Counted from the stretch's first letter, positions 17,462 to 26,589 are shown. The stretch is 64,000 nt of DNA from Chitinophaga barathri (GCF_003807585.1 NZ_RMBX01000013.1:1-64000), one strand, 5' to 3'. The notes: generated by a model from the letters alone, not told the origin. Made by a program: numbers and translations.

Positions 17462-19360
17462 ATGATACATCTTGTTTGGCTGGTACCGTTCTTACCGTTG
17501 TTAGGTTTCCTGATCAATGGATTGGGCCGGAATTTTTTACCTAAATCGCTTACCGGCGTGATAGGTAGCGGCACTGTGCTGGCGGCTTTTGTGATCAGCC
17601 TGCTCATTTTCCCCGAAGTGAGGCAGCCGGGTTTTGCCCCGCAGGTGATTTCGCTGTTCGATTTCATCAGCGTAGGCAGCCTGCATATTCCCTTCGCTTT
17701 CCAGGTGGACCAGCTGAGCGCTTTGTTCCTGCTGATCATCACCGGCGTAGGCTCGCTGATCCACATTTACTCCACCTCTTACATGCATGAGGAAAGCAGC
17801 GAAAGTTTCGCGCGGTACTTCGCGTACCTGAACCTCTTCGTGTTCTCCATGCTGATACTGGTGCTGGGCGCCAACTACGTGATGATGTTCATAGGCTGGG
17901 AAGGTGTGGGGCTCTGCTCTTACCTCCTCATCGGCTTCTGGTTCAAAAACATCAATTACAACAAAGCAGCCAACAAGGCATTTATCATGAACCGTATCGG
18001 TGACCTGGGTTTCCTGCTCGGCATCTTCCTGCTCATCCAGCAGTTCGGTTCAGTGACCTTTACTGAAGTATTTGCCAAAGTGCCCGCCATGGGCGAAGGC
18101 AGCGGCATCCTCTTCGCGATCGCCATGCTGCTGTTCATCGGCGCCATGGGTAAATCCGCACAGATACCCCTGTACACCTGGCTGCCCGATGCGATGGCCG
18201 GCCCTACTCCCGTATCCGCCCTGATCCACGCCGCTACGATGGTGACCGCCGGTATCTATATGGTGGCCCGCAGCAACGTGATTTATTCGCTGGCCCCGCA
18301 CATCCAGGCGATCGTAGCGATCGTAGGCCTGGTGACGGCGCTGCTGGCGGCTTCTATCGCGCTGAAACAAAACGATATCAAAAAAGTGCTGGCATACTCT
18401 ACCGTAAGCCAGTTGGGTTATATGTTCCTTGCGCTGGGCGTTGGCGCTTATACCGCCGCCGTATTCCACGTAATGACGCATGCATTTTTCAAAGCCCTGC
18501 TGTTCCTCGGCTCCGGCTCCGTGATCCATGCCATGGGCGGCGAGCAGGACATCCGGAAGATGGGCGGACTGAAAAAATGGATGCCTGTCACCAATATTAC
18601 TTTCCTGATCGGCTGCCTTGCGATTGCAGGCATTCCGGGCCTGAGCGGTTTTTTCTCCAAAGACGAGATCCTCGCGCACACCTGGGGGTATAACAAGATC
18701 ATGTACGCCCTCGCGCTCATCGGTGCGCTGATGACGGCGTTTTACATGTTCCGCCTTTATTACATCACCTTCTCCGGCAAATTCCGCGGCACGCACGAAC
18801 AGGAACATCACCTGCACGAAAGCCCCGTGGCTATCACCCTGCCGCTGATCATACTCGCAATATTGTCCGTTATCGGCGGTTATGTAGGCATGCCCGAAGT
18901 GTTCGGCACACCGCATCTGCTGGCTGAATACCTCGCCCCGATATTCGCGCCTTCCGCTCCCTATCTGCACGCGCATCACCTCAGCCATGAGCTGGAGTGG
19001 GGCCTGATGGGCCTGAGCACCGGCCTCGTGATCGTGATGATATTTATCGCCCGCGGCAAATTCAGCAAATACGAAGACACCGGCGCTGAAAACACCGGTT
19101 TCGCGAAAGTGCTCGAAAATAAATGGTATGTGGATGAACTGTACGATGCCATCATCGTGAAACCCCTGATGGTGCTCAGCCGCTTCTTCCAGGATGTGGT
19201 GGAGAGAGCGGGGATAGACGGCCTCGTGAACGGCGTAGGCACCGGCGTAAAATGGAGCAGCCGCCAGATCAGGCTGCTGCAGAACGGACAGGTGGGCTTT
19301 TACATCTTCGCCATGGTAATCGGTATGATCGTATTGTTTGTGATCAGTTTGTTTTTATAA
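17462..19360 (+). CDS. nuoL: NADH-quinone oxidoreductase subunit L
   Basis: Distal antiporter-like subunit of complex I, 632 residues with about 16 helices including the long lateral helix at the C-terminus. The core segments GWEGVGLCSYLLIGFWF (with the conserved Glu), GKSAQIPLYTWLPDAMAGPTP (key Lys), ALIHAATMVTAG and LAYSTVSQLGYM are all intact, so proton translocation should be functional. Confidence 0.97.
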   Translation: MIHLVWLVPFLPLLGFLINGLGRNFLPKSLTGVIGSGTVLAAFVISLLIFPEVRQPGFAPQVISLFDFISVGSLHIPFAFQVDQLSALFLLIITGVGSLIHIYSTSYMHEESSESFARYFAYLNLFVFSMLILVLGANYVMMFIGWEGVGLCSYLLIGFWFKNINYNKAANKAFIMNRIGDLGFLLGIFLLIQQFGSVTFTEVFAKVPAMGEGSGILFAIAMLLFIGAMGKSAQIPLYTWLPDAMAGPTPVSALIHAATMVTAGIYMVARSNVIYSLAPHIQAIVAIVGLVTALLAASIALKQNDIKKVLAYSTVSQLGYMFLALGVGAYTAAVFHVMTHAFFKALLFLGSGSVIHAMGGEQDIRKMGGLKKWMPVTNITFLIGCLAIAGIPGLSGFFSKDEILAHTWGYNKIMYALALIGALMTAFYMFRLYYITFSGKFRGTHEQEHHLHESPVAITLPLIILAILSVIGGYVGMPEVFGTPHLLAEYLAPIFAPSAPYLHAHHLSHELEWGLMGLSTGLVIVMIFIARGKFSKYEDTGAENTGFAKVLENKWYVDELYDAIIVKPLMVLSRFFQDVVERAGIDGLVNGVGTGVKWSSRQIRLLQNGQVGFYIFAMVIGMIVLFVISLFL

Positions 19361-19385
19361 ATCAGTAGCGGATTAAGAAAAAGAT

Positions 19386-20831
19386 ATGTTGACAGTATTA
19401 CTCATATTGATTCCTTTGATAACAGGTCTGATCACGTTCGGACTGAAAGGGCCGGGTGCAAAGGTATTCAGCCTGTTATCGTCATTAGCCACGCTGGCGG
19501 TTGCGGCGGTAGCCTGGACGCAGTTTCAGTCCTCGCCCGATTCCCTGCAATTCACCGCGGACTGGATCCCTCAGCTGAACAGCCAGTTCAAAGTGGGCCT
19601 TGACGGGCTGAGCCTGATGCTGGTCCTGCTCACCACCATTTCCTTCCCGCTGATCTTTATTACGGTTTTCAGCCGCAGCTACGACCGGGCAGGCAGCTTT
19701 TACGGGCTGATGCTGCTTTCGCAGGCCGGCCTGCTGGGCGTATTCCTCGCCTACGACGCGCTGCTGTTCTACTTCTTCTGGGAACTGGCGCTCATCCCCG
19801 TATATTTCCTCTGCTCCATGTGGGGCGGCGAAAGAGCGGTACCCGTTACTTTTAAGTTCTTTGTATACACCTTCGCAGGTTCCCTGCTGATGCTGGTAGG
19901 TATCATTTATATCTACTTCCAGACGGAGGGCTCTTTCAGCTGGCAGTCTTTCACCAGCCTGTCCCTGAGCAACGGTGAACAATCCTGGTTGTTCTGGCTG
20001 TTCTTTGTGGCTTTCGCGATCAAGATGCCGGTGTTTCCCTTCCATACCTGGCAGCCGGACACTTATGAACAATCACCCACTCCCGTAACCATGGTACTGA
20101 GCGGCGTTATGGTGAAGATGGGCCTCTTTGGCGTAATGCGCTGGCTGGTGCCGGTTTTGCCGCAGGGCGTGTATATGTGGCAGGAAGCCGCTATCGTGCT
20201 GAGCGTGATCGGTATCATTTACGCAAGTTGCATCGCCATCATGCAATCCGATCTCAAAAAACTGATCGCGTACTCTTCTATCGCCCACATCGGGCTGATG
20301 AGCGCGGCCATATTCGCCAATAACGAACAAAGCCTGGCAGGCGTGCAGGTGCAGATGTTCAACCACGGTATCAACATCATCGGTTTGTGGATCATCGTGG
20401 AAGTGATAGAGCAGCGCCTGAAAGTGAAGAACATGGGAGAGCTGGGAGGCATTGCTACTTACGCACCCAGGCTGGCTATCCTGCTGGTGATCGTGAGCCT
20501 GGCAAACATTGCGCTGCCGCTTACGAACGGCTTTATCGGTGAATTCCTGATGTTCAGCGGCCTCTTCCAGTACAATCCCTGGTTTGCCGCCATCGCGGGC
20601 ATCGCCGTTATCCTGGCTGCCGTGTATATGCTGCGCATGCTGCAAAAGGTATTGTTCGGCGAAGCAAACGCGCTTACCGCCACTACCACAGATCTGAAGT
20701 CCGGCGAAATGCTGGCCATGGCCTGTATCGTAGCGGTTATCTTTGTACTGGGCGTTTATCCCAAACCCTTGCTGGACCTTGCTGCCGGCATTGGCTTGCA
20801 AGATGCCGTAGCTGCTGTTATCACACGCTGA
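19386..20831 (+). CDS. nuoM: NADH-quinone oxidoreductase subunit M
   Basis: Antiporter-like membrane subunit, 481 residues, about 14 helices. Diagnostic features are FYFFWELALIPVYFL (key Glu), KMPVFPFHTWQPDTYEQSPTP (key Lys and the TWLPD-like loop), LIAYSSIAHIGLM and LPLTNGFIGEFLMF. It lies 25 bp after nuoL. Confidence 0.97.
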   Translation: MLTVLLILIPLITGLITFGLKGPGAKVFSLLSSLATLAVAAVAWTQFQSSPDSLQFTADWIPQLNSQFKVGLDGLSLMLVLLTTISFPLIFITVFSRSYDRAGSFYGLMLLSQAGLLGVFLAYDALLFYFFWELALIPVYFLCSMWGGERAVPVTFKFFVYTFAGSLLMLVGIIYIYFQTEGSFSWQSFTSLSLSNGEQSWLFWLFFVAFAIKMPVFPFHTWQPDTYEQSPTPVTMVLSGVMVKMGLFGVMRWLVPVLPQGVYMWQEAAIVLSVIGIIYASCIAIMQSDLKKLIAYSSIAHIGLMSAAIFANNEQSLAGVQVQMFNHGINIIGLWIIVEVIEQRLKVKNMGELGGIATYAPRLAILLVIVSLANIALPLTNGFIGEFLMFSGLFQYNPWFAAIAGIAVILAAVYMLRMLQKVLFGEANALTATTTDLKSGEMLAMACIVAVIFVLGVYPKPLLDLAAGIGLQDAVAAVITR

Positions 20832-20862
20832 TTATTAAATTGAGATTCTGTAACGCTAAGAT

Positions 20863-22236
20863 ATGAATGCATTAATTACAACTGCTGTATTCGGGATTGT
20901 TCTGATGTTCGTGGGACTGTTTGTAAAGAATAAGCAGCAAATAAAATATTTCGCCATCGCAGGCACCATCCTTGCATTTATTGCAAACTGGTACGACGGT
21001 ACACTGGCCGGCGGCAGCACAGTGCTGCTTCACGGCATGGTGGAGGTAAGCCGCTTCTCCGTACTGTTCAACGGGGTGGCGATCGCTTCCACGTTCCTGT
21101 ATTTCCTGCTGTGCGGCAGCGCTTTCGAAAGAGTAGGAGAGGACGTTGCGGATTATTTTGCCCTCGTGTTTTTTATCCTCAGCGGCATCATGCTCAGCGG
21201 ATCGTTCAGCAATATGCTGATGCTGTTCCTCGCGATCGAGATCATTTCCATCCCCCAGTACATCCTGGCGGGCGCGGATAAAAAGAACCTGAAAAGCAAC
21301 GAGGCTTCCCTGAAGTATTTCCTGACAGGCTCTTTTACCACCGGCATCCTGCTGATGGGTATCGCGCTGCTCTATGGCGCTACCGGTACTTTCAATATCC
21401 GTGAAATGGGCCTTGGCGCCGGTGACCTCAGCCCGCTGGCACTCTGCGGCATTATCCTGCTCGCGTTTGCACTGGCATTCAAGGTATCCGCCGCTCCCTT
21501 CCACTTCTGGACACCGGACGTATACGACGGCTCACCCACCGTGTTCACCGCCTTTATGGCCACCGTGGTGAAAGCGGCGAGCTTTATTGCTTTCATGCGT
21601 TTGTTCTACGTAAGTTTCACCGGCGGCAGCCTCACCCATCACTGGCAGCTGATCATCGCACTGATCACCGCCGCTACGTTGCTGATCGGCAACTTCACAG
21701 CGGTGTTCCAGCAGAGCGTAAAAAGGATGCTGGCGTATTCCAGTATCGCGCAGGCGGGTTTTATGCTGTTCGCCATCGTGTCGGACAACGAGATGGCTAC
21801 CCAGGGTATGATCCTGTATGCTGCCGCATATAGCGTGGCTACCATCGGCGTGTTTGCCGTGCTGCTGAAAATGAAAGACTATACATTCGACGGATATAAT
21901 GGCCTGGCCCGCAAAGAACCTTTGCTGGCGCTGGTGACCACGATCTTTTTGCTGAGCCTGGCGGGCATTCCGCTCACAGCCGGTTTCTTCGCGAAATATT
22001 TCGTGCTGAGCGCGGCCGTACAGGCAGGCGGGCTGCTGTGGCTGGTGATACTCGGCGTGCTTTGCGCCGCTATCAGCGCCTACTACTACTTCCGCGTGAT
22101 CATGGCCATGTACTTCAAAACAGGCGATGCCGAGACGCTGCCCATTACCGGCGGTTTCAAAGCGGCTTTGCTGCTGGCTGCCGCCATCGTGATCACCCTC
22201 GGGGTGTTCCCCGGCCTGCTGCTGCAATTCCTGTAA
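20863..22236 (+). CDS. nuoN: NADH-quinone oxidoreductase subunit N
   Basis: Third antiporter-like subunit and last gene of the operon, 457 residues. The conserved Glu in LAIEIISIPQYILAG, the key Lys in LAFKVSAAPFHFWTPDVYDG, and RMLAYSSIAQAGFML are present. A terminator follows 22 bp after the stop, so the operon runs nuoA to nuoN without interruption apart from the gene remnant before nuoE. Confidence 0.97.
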   Translation: MNALITTAVFGIVLMFVGLFVKNKQQIKYFAIAGTILAFIANWYDGTLAGGSTVLLHGMVEVSRFSVLFNGVAIASTFLYFLLCGSAFERVGEDVADYFALVFFILSGIMLSGSFSNMLMLFLAIEIISIPQYILAGADKKNLKSNEASLKYFLTGSFTTGILLMGIALLYGATGTFNIREMGLGAGDLSPLALCGIILLAFALAFKVSAAPFHFWTPDVYDGSPTVFTAFMATVVKAASFIAFMRLFYVSFTGGSLTHHWQLIIALITAATLLIGNFTAVFQQSVKRMLAYSSIAQAGFMLFAIVSDNEMATQGMILYAAAYSVATIGVFAVLLKMKDYTFDGYNGLARKEPLLALVTTIFLLSLAGIPLTAGFFAKYFVLSAAVQAGGLLWLVILGVLCAAISAYYYFRVIMAMYFKTGDAETLPITGGFKAALLLAAAIVITLGVFPGLLLQFL

Positions 22237-22257
22237 GCGCATTCCGTTCAACTGATT

Positions 22258-22293
22258 GAGCAGCACAACTTAGCGGTTGTGCTGCTTTTTTTA
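22258..22293 (+). terminator. terminator of the nuo operon
   Basis: AGCAGCACAAC at 22259-22269 pairs with GTTGTGCTGCT at 22276-22286 around a 6-base loop and is followed by a run of T. Confidence 0.9.
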
Positions 22294-22348
22294 TGCCCTT
22301 GCCATTCATCCGGAAAGGTGCTTTTGATAAGGGAAATCCGTTAACTTT

Positions 22349-23638
22349 ATGCTAACCGTTGTTATGCGATTAAGAGATACATTTTCCCTCGCCATGCGCT
22401 CTATCAGTGCAAACCGCCTCCGGGCCGGCCTGACCATTTTCATTATTGCCTTTGGCATTATGGCGCTGGTGGGCATCCTGACGGCGATAGATTCTATCAA
22501 AAGCTCCATCTTCAACAGCTTTGCCAGTATGGGGGCAAACGGATTCTCTATCAGGAACCGGGAGCAGCGGATACGCATCGGTGGGCCGGGCAACGCTACC
22601 CGCGGCACCACCAAAAAAGGAAAGGTGCGCACGTCCAACCAGAATAAAGTGATCACTTTCCAGGAGGCGATGGCCTTTAAGGAAAAATTTGCCTTCCCCG
22701 CCACCGTGAGCGTGTCTTTCAGGGCCGGGGGGAATATGACCGTGTATAAGGATGAAAAAAAGACGAACCCCACGGTGCAGGTGGTCGGCGGGGATGAGAA
22801 TTACCTGGGCCTGAGCAATTATGAGCTCACTGCCGGCCGTAACTTCAATAAAGCGGATATAGAATCCGGGCGCAATGTGGCGGTACTGGGCAGCGAAGTG
22901 GCCAAAAAACTGTACGGAGATCACCCTGAGAGAGCGATCAACGACAATATCCGTATCGGGAACGTGCGGTATAAGGTAATAGGGCTGCTGAAGGAGAAAG
23001 GGAGCAGCAATATGATGAGCGCGGACAATGTGGTGGTCACTACGGTCACGAGCACCCGGAGGGTATTCAACCGTCCCTGGGCCTCTTACCAGGTGAATGT
23101 GAACGTGAATGACGTGAAGCAGGTGGATGCGGCGATGGGCGAAGCCACCGGTGTGTTCAGGATTATCCGGAAAATGGATATCAACGAAGAAAACAACTTT
23201 TATATGAGCCGCAGCGACAGCATCGCGGAGCTGCTTTTCCGCCAGCTGGGCACGGTAACCGCCGGCGCGGCGCTGATCGGGTTTATCACGCTGTTCGGCT
23301 CCGCCATCGGCCTGATGAACATCATGCTGGTATCCGTAGCCGAACGCACCCGCGAAATCGGTGTCAACAAGGCGCTGGGCGCTACACGGCCTTCCATCCG
23401 GCAGCAGTTTGTGTGGGAAGCGATCATTATCAGTGTAATGGGTGGCGCGCTGGGCGTTATTCTCGGTATGCTGGTGGGCAATGTGATGTCTTTGCTGATT
23501 GGCTCCAGCTTCGTGGTGCCCTGGTTGTGGATCTGCCTGGGTATCGGGCTGTGCGCGATGGTAGGGCTGATCTCGGGCATCTATCCCGCCATCAAGGCGT
23601 CCAAGCTGGACCCGATCGTGGCTTTGCGATACGAATAA
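22349..23638 (+). CDS. MacB/FtsX-family ABC transporter permease
   Basis: Inner-membrane permease of the MacB type, 429 residues. One helix near the N-terminus (AGLTIFIIAFGIMALVGILT) is followed by a large periplasmic MacB_PCD-like domain (about 50-300) and the FtsX domain with three helices, including the typical SVAERTREIGVNKALGATR loop near 331-349 and the PAIKASKLDPIVALRYE end. It has no ATP-binding partner or membrane-fusion gene next to it, so the ATPase must be encoded elsewhere. A second in-frame ATG at 22364 is a possible start. The substrate is unknown: MacB-type permeases drive envelope export or lipoprotein handling. Confidence 0.88.
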   Translation: MLTVVMRLRDTFSLAMRSISANRLRAGLTIFIIAFGIMALVGILTAIDSIKSSIFNSFASMGANGFSIRNREQRIRIGGPGNATRGTTKKGKVRTSNQNKVITFQEAMAFKEKFAFPATVSVSFRAGGNMTVYKDEKKTNPTVQVVGGDENYLGLSNYELTAGRNFNKADIESGRNVAVLGSEVAKKLYGDHPERAINDNIRIGNVRYKVIGLLKEKGSSNMMSADNVVVTTVTSTRRVFNRPWASYQVNVNVNDVKQVDAAMGEATGVFRIIRKMDINEENNFYMSRSDSIAELLFRQLGTVTAGAALIGFITLFGSAIGLMNIMLVSVAERTREIGVNKALGATRPSIRQQFVWEAIIISVMGGALGVILGMLVGNVMSLLIGSSFVVPWLWICLGIGLCAMVGLISGIYPAIKASKLDPIVALRYE

Positions 23639-23640
23639 CA

Positions 23641-23827
23641 GATAGAACGCTTTTACTACGTCGTTACAACGTCGTTAGAACGCTTTTACTATGCTGTTAC
23701 AAGGCGGTTAAAGGGAAATATAAGGCCGGTTAGAGGGAAGTTAGAGGCCGTTATGACAGGGATGTAAGGCCATCTAAAGGCGGTGGAAGACAGGGATAGG
23801 TCGGGTGGGAAGGCGATAACCGATTAG
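23641..23827. repeat. degenerate tandem array with exact 11-bp period (array 1)
   Basis: Starting 2 bases after the permease stop, 17 successive 11-mers line up without any indel: for example TTTACTACGTC (23652), GTTACAACGTC (23663), GTTAGAACGCT (23674), TTTACTATGCT (23685), GTTACAAGGCG (23696), GTTAGAGGGAA (23729), GTTAGAGGCCG (23740). The common part is roughly nTTAnnAnGnn, fading towards the end. A related array with the same period lies at 25793-25924. Confidence 0.75.
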
Positions 23828-23878
23828 TAAGATTAAACGCATTATAGCCCGGGCACCTGCTTTGCAGGACCGGTAAAA

Positions 23879-23924
23879 GAAAGAGGGGGATCATCAACCA
23901 GTGTTGAGATCCCCCTCTTTTTTA
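23879..23924. terminator. strong bidirectional terminator
   Basis: AGAGGGGGATC pairs with GATCCCCCTCT (11 bp), with an inner TCAAC/GTTGA stem and a CAGT loop. T-runs follow on the plus strand and, through the A-rich left flank, on the minus strand. It serves the permease gene and the convergent gene ending at 23942. Confidence 0.92.
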
Positions 23925-23941
23925 TGTCGTTACCTGTTGAT

Positions 23942-25009
23942 TTACAACGTCAATTCCCCCGTTTCCATATCAAGGGCCGTTGCTTCCGGCTCCTGGCGGG
24001 TGATATAGGGGATATTGGTCACCATATACGGTTTCATGGCGGAACCGGCAATGGCGCCGCCTATCAGGCCGCCGCCCACACTGCTCCAGAACATGGCCTG
24101 GTTGCGCCGCCTGGCGGATTGCATGTAGTTGGACACCACGAAGCCATGCCCGCTTTTTTCAATGGGGATAATGGCATCGCCGGAAGTACGGTAAAGCTCG
24201 CCTTTTACACAGAAGCCCCAGGAGTCTTTAATGTGCTGAGGGGAAGCGTCCGTGGTATACAATTTGGGTTTCTTTCCCGCATTTTCCATCTTAAAAGCTG
24301 TAATGGAAGGCCTGTTCGCCTTAAACTCCTCAAAGGAAGCATATACCCCGTCCACATACGCTGTATCCAGAAGGATAGGGATATCCAGGGCGGCGAGCTG
24401 CGCGGCTTTGATGTTGTCCTTTGACTGCAGGGTTGGCTGCGCATCCAGCAGGGGCAGGCCTTTTTCCAGCGAAGTGAGCAGCACCAGGTGCAGCGCGCGG
24501 GCGATATTTTCATCGTGGCGCCCGGTAACATCCATGGCGCCGCGAATGATCACAGTGTCAAAAGCCTGTACCTGGGCATACTGCTGCCCGTCCCGGGAAA
24601 TGTAAGCATCCGCTTTAACGCGGCAATACCCTTTTTCATTGACCTGGAAGGTCCTTTCGTTGATACGTACGTCTTTTACCGCCCAAAGCAGGTGTACGCC
24701 CGAAGGAGACAGTTTGCCGCCGTACTGCCGGTCAACATATTGCTGTAAATATTGATTGTAGGGCAAATCGGGAACGGCTTCTATACGTTTGTTGGTCATG
24801 CCTACCTGTACGAAGCCGAGGCGGGCGGTATCCCACTGGACGGAGAGCACCTCTATGGCGGCTACTTTATCCAGTTGTGTTTCAGACAGGCTATATGTTT
24901 TCAGGCGGATGGTCTTGTGGTCGGTGACTTTATCCGCATACACGGCATCCTGTGCATTGGCCACCTGCACCAGGGAAAATGCGCTGAAGAGCAACGGGAG
25001 ATGTTTCAT
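23942..25009 (-). CDS. secreted protein of unknown function
   Basis: A 355-residue protein from the ATG at 25009, which gives a clean signal peptide (KHLPLLFSAFSLVQVANA); an ATG at 25057 would add 16 residues before it and is less likely. The body is mostly polar with a repeated mixed alpha/beta character. A glycine-rich hydrophobic stretch near 313-328 (WSSVGGGLIGGAIAGSA) resembles the glycine-zipper segments of envelope proteins. I do not recognise the family. It is convergent with the permease gene and divergent from the gene at 25103; the two 11-bp arrays lie on either side of this gene pair. Confidence 0.75.
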   Translation of the reverse strand: MKHLPLLFSAFSLVQVANAQDAVYADKVTDHKTIRLKTYSLSETQLDKVAAIEVLSVQWDTARLGFVQVGMTNKRIEAVPDLPYNQYLQQYVDRQYGGKLSPSGVHLLWAVKDVRINERTFQVNEKGYCRVKADAYISRDGQQYAQVQAFDTVIIRGAMDVTGRHDENIARALHLVLLTSLEKGLPLLDAQPTLQSKDNIKAAQLAALDIPILLDTAYVDGVYASFEEFKANRPSITAFKMENAGKKPKLYTTDASPQHIKDSWGFCVKGELYRTSGDAIIPIEKSGHGFVVSNYMQSARRRNQAMFWSSVGGGLIGGAIAGSAMKPYMVTNIPYITRQEPEATALDMETGELTL

Positions 25010-25102
25010 GGTATAGGAATTAATACCCCTAAAATAGGCGTTTTCGATGTTCCGCACATGCCTTTTTGTTGTATTTTGGTAACAGGGAAATTTGAATAAG
25101 CC

Positions 25103-25789
25103 ATGTATACCTCAGAACTGGATGAATTGATCCTGGTCCTCGAATCAGAAAAGGCCAATCTGGAAGTATTGATACAGGAGGCGCTTAAGGAATCTGATTA
25201 TCTTTTCGCTGCTACCTGCAAAAAAGGGCTCTGTCGCGTTAATAAGACATTGGAAAACCTGCAATATTTTAAAGATCCCTATATGGAAGAAAAACGCGGG
25301 CTTGAAAAGATGATTGGCTGGTTTGAAGAGCGTGGTGCTTTGAGGGGATATAACAACCCCAACCCGGACCTTTCCGCTTTAAAGACCAGGCTGGAGGAAC
25401 TTTTGAACAAATCCACCTGGATCACTCCTAATGAGAATGAATTAACGGAAGCGTTATACGATCTTATTGAAGGAAAAAATGCCGGGTTCAGGTTACACCT
25501 GTTAAAAAAACAGGGCTTCTTTATCGAATTCAGGCTCCTTGCCCCCGGGGAGATATTCATTTCTTTTCCCGGCAAATCAGCTCACCCAAATCAACATAAT
25601 TTGCCATTCGACTGGAAAGCCATGCCCAGGCTTGGATTTCAACCTAACGATGATGAGGGGTTTGAGCGTATATACCCGTATACCGGGCAGGGCGCCGTAT
25701 CCGGGATTAAAGTGCTGCTGGCGCAGCTGCTGTACGAACATTCGAATTATATAAAGTATGACAGCCCGTCAAAGATCGAGTTTTTGTAG
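25103..25789 (+). CDS. unknown cytoplasmic protein with N-terminal coiled coil
   Basis: A 228-residue protein without signal peptide or membrane segment. The first 100 residues are charged and helical (SELDELILVLESEKANLEVL) and could form a coiled coil. The C-terminal half is rich in aromatic residues and Pro/Gly. I cannot assign a family. It is divergent from the secreted protein gene at 25009, with a 93-bp gap, and ends directly before the second 11-bp array. Confidence 0.72.
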   Translation: MYTSELDELILVLESEKANLEVLIQEALKESDYLFAATCKKGLCRVNKTLENLQYFKDPYMEEKRGLEKMIGWFEERGALRGYNNPNPDLSALKTRLEELLNKSTWITPNENELTEALYDLIEGKNAGFRLHLLKKQGFFIEFRLLAPGEIFISFPGKSAHPNQHNLPFDWKAMPRLGFQPNDDEGFERIYPYTGQGAVSGIKVLLAQLLYEHSNYIKYDSPSKIEFL

Positions 25790-25792
25790 CCC

Positions 25793-25924
25793 TTTACTAC
25801 TTGTCTGCTACTTCTGTACTACTTAGGAACTACTTCGCCACAGCTTCACGACTACTCTATGACTACTATTACACTACTATCAGACTACACTACTACTACA
25901 CTACCACTACTATTAGACTACTCT
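25793..25924. repeat. degenerate tandem array with exact 11-bp period (array 2)
   Basis: Beginning 3 bases after the stop of the preceding gene, twelve 11-mers follow in phase: TTTACTACTTG, TCTGCTACTTC, TGTACTACTTA, GGAACTACTTC, GCCACAGCTTC, ACGACTACTCT, ATGACTACTAT, TACACTACTAT, CAGACTACACT, ACTACTACACT, ACCACTACTAT, TAGACTACTCT. The core is nnnACTACTnn. The first unit is nearly identical to one in array 1 (TTTACTACGTC). Confidence 0.8.
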
Positions 25925-25955
25925 TAGAGCGAATTCCTTATACTAAATTAACGTA

Positions 25956-25995
25956 TGCCGGGCCATTCCGGTTGATATCCGTTAATGGCCCGGCA
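25956..25995. terminator. inverted repeat, possible terminator of the 26001 gene
   Basis: TGCCGGGCCATT at 25956-25967 is perfectly complementary to AATGGCCCGGCA at 25984-25995, a 12-bp stem with a 16-base loop. It lies just after the stop of the minus-strand gene at 26001. No long T-run follows on the minus strand, so termination is likely but not certain. Confidence 0.6.
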
Positions 25996-26000
25996 GGTGT

Positions 26001-26420
26001 TTAGAAGAACAATTGCGACAGTGCGTTCGTCGGATCGTTTGTTTTGGGTTTCAGGCCCAGGAATTTCGTGTATTGGGTGGCCGTCAGGATGGTTTTCAGT
26101 TTCCCGAAAAGGCCGCCCTGGAGGCCGGCGAATTTGGAGGCATACCCGGCTTTGTCCGTTTGGGCCATGCCCAGGATACCGGATTTGTCTTTCAGGAAAC
26201 CCGTTACGGAGCTGAGCACGTTGGGTTTTTGTTTTTCTGTGAGGCCCAGTGCCGGCGTCAATTTGCCGAGGATCGAATTGGCCGCGCTGCCTACGTCCAG
26301 TTTGGGTGTTTGCAGTTGTGCGCCGCCGGCCGCGCTTTTGGCTTTGTCAAGAGGGTTTTGAGCGTACGTCAAAGAAATGGTGGCTGTTATGATAAACAGC
26401 AGGGCGAGGAGCTTTTTCAT
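26001..26420 (-). CDS. small secreted protein of unknown function
   Basis: A 139-residue protein with a clear signal peptide (KKLLALLFIITATISLTYA, then Q). The mature part has a Gly/Ala/Lys/Leu-rich helical composition. Short related segments such as SILGKLTPALGLTEKQK, SVTGFLKDKSG and GGLFGKLKTILTATQYTKFLGL suggest a helical bundle. It lacks Cys and any catalytic signature. Similar small proteins are common but uncharacterised in this group. It stands alone, with an inverted repeat after the stop. Confidence 0.75.
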   Translation of the reverse strand: MKKLLALLFIITATISLTYAQNPLDKAKSAAGGAQLQTPKLDVGSAANSILGKLTPALGLTEKQKPNVLSSVTGFLKDKSGILGMAQTDKAGYASKFAGLQGGLFGKLKTILTATQYTKFLGLKPKTNDPTNALSQLFF

Positions 26421-26589
26421 GATCTGATGTGTTTTTGGGACACAATAATTACAATGCAGGGTGGAGAAAGGTTGTGGGAGAGGGATTAAAAATGCGGGTT
26501 TGGAAAAAGGAAACAGGTGGGATATGTTTCCGGCGGAAAGGGCCGGTCAGGCGTGGAGGATGATATTAAAAAACTACGGGTTGCTGCAA

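Noticed and set aside
25801..26004. 67-codon reading frame through the second 11-bp array
   Set aside because: Its Tyr/Thr/Leu-rich product comes from the ACTACT repeats; an 11-bp unit does not keep frame, and no start signal is seen.
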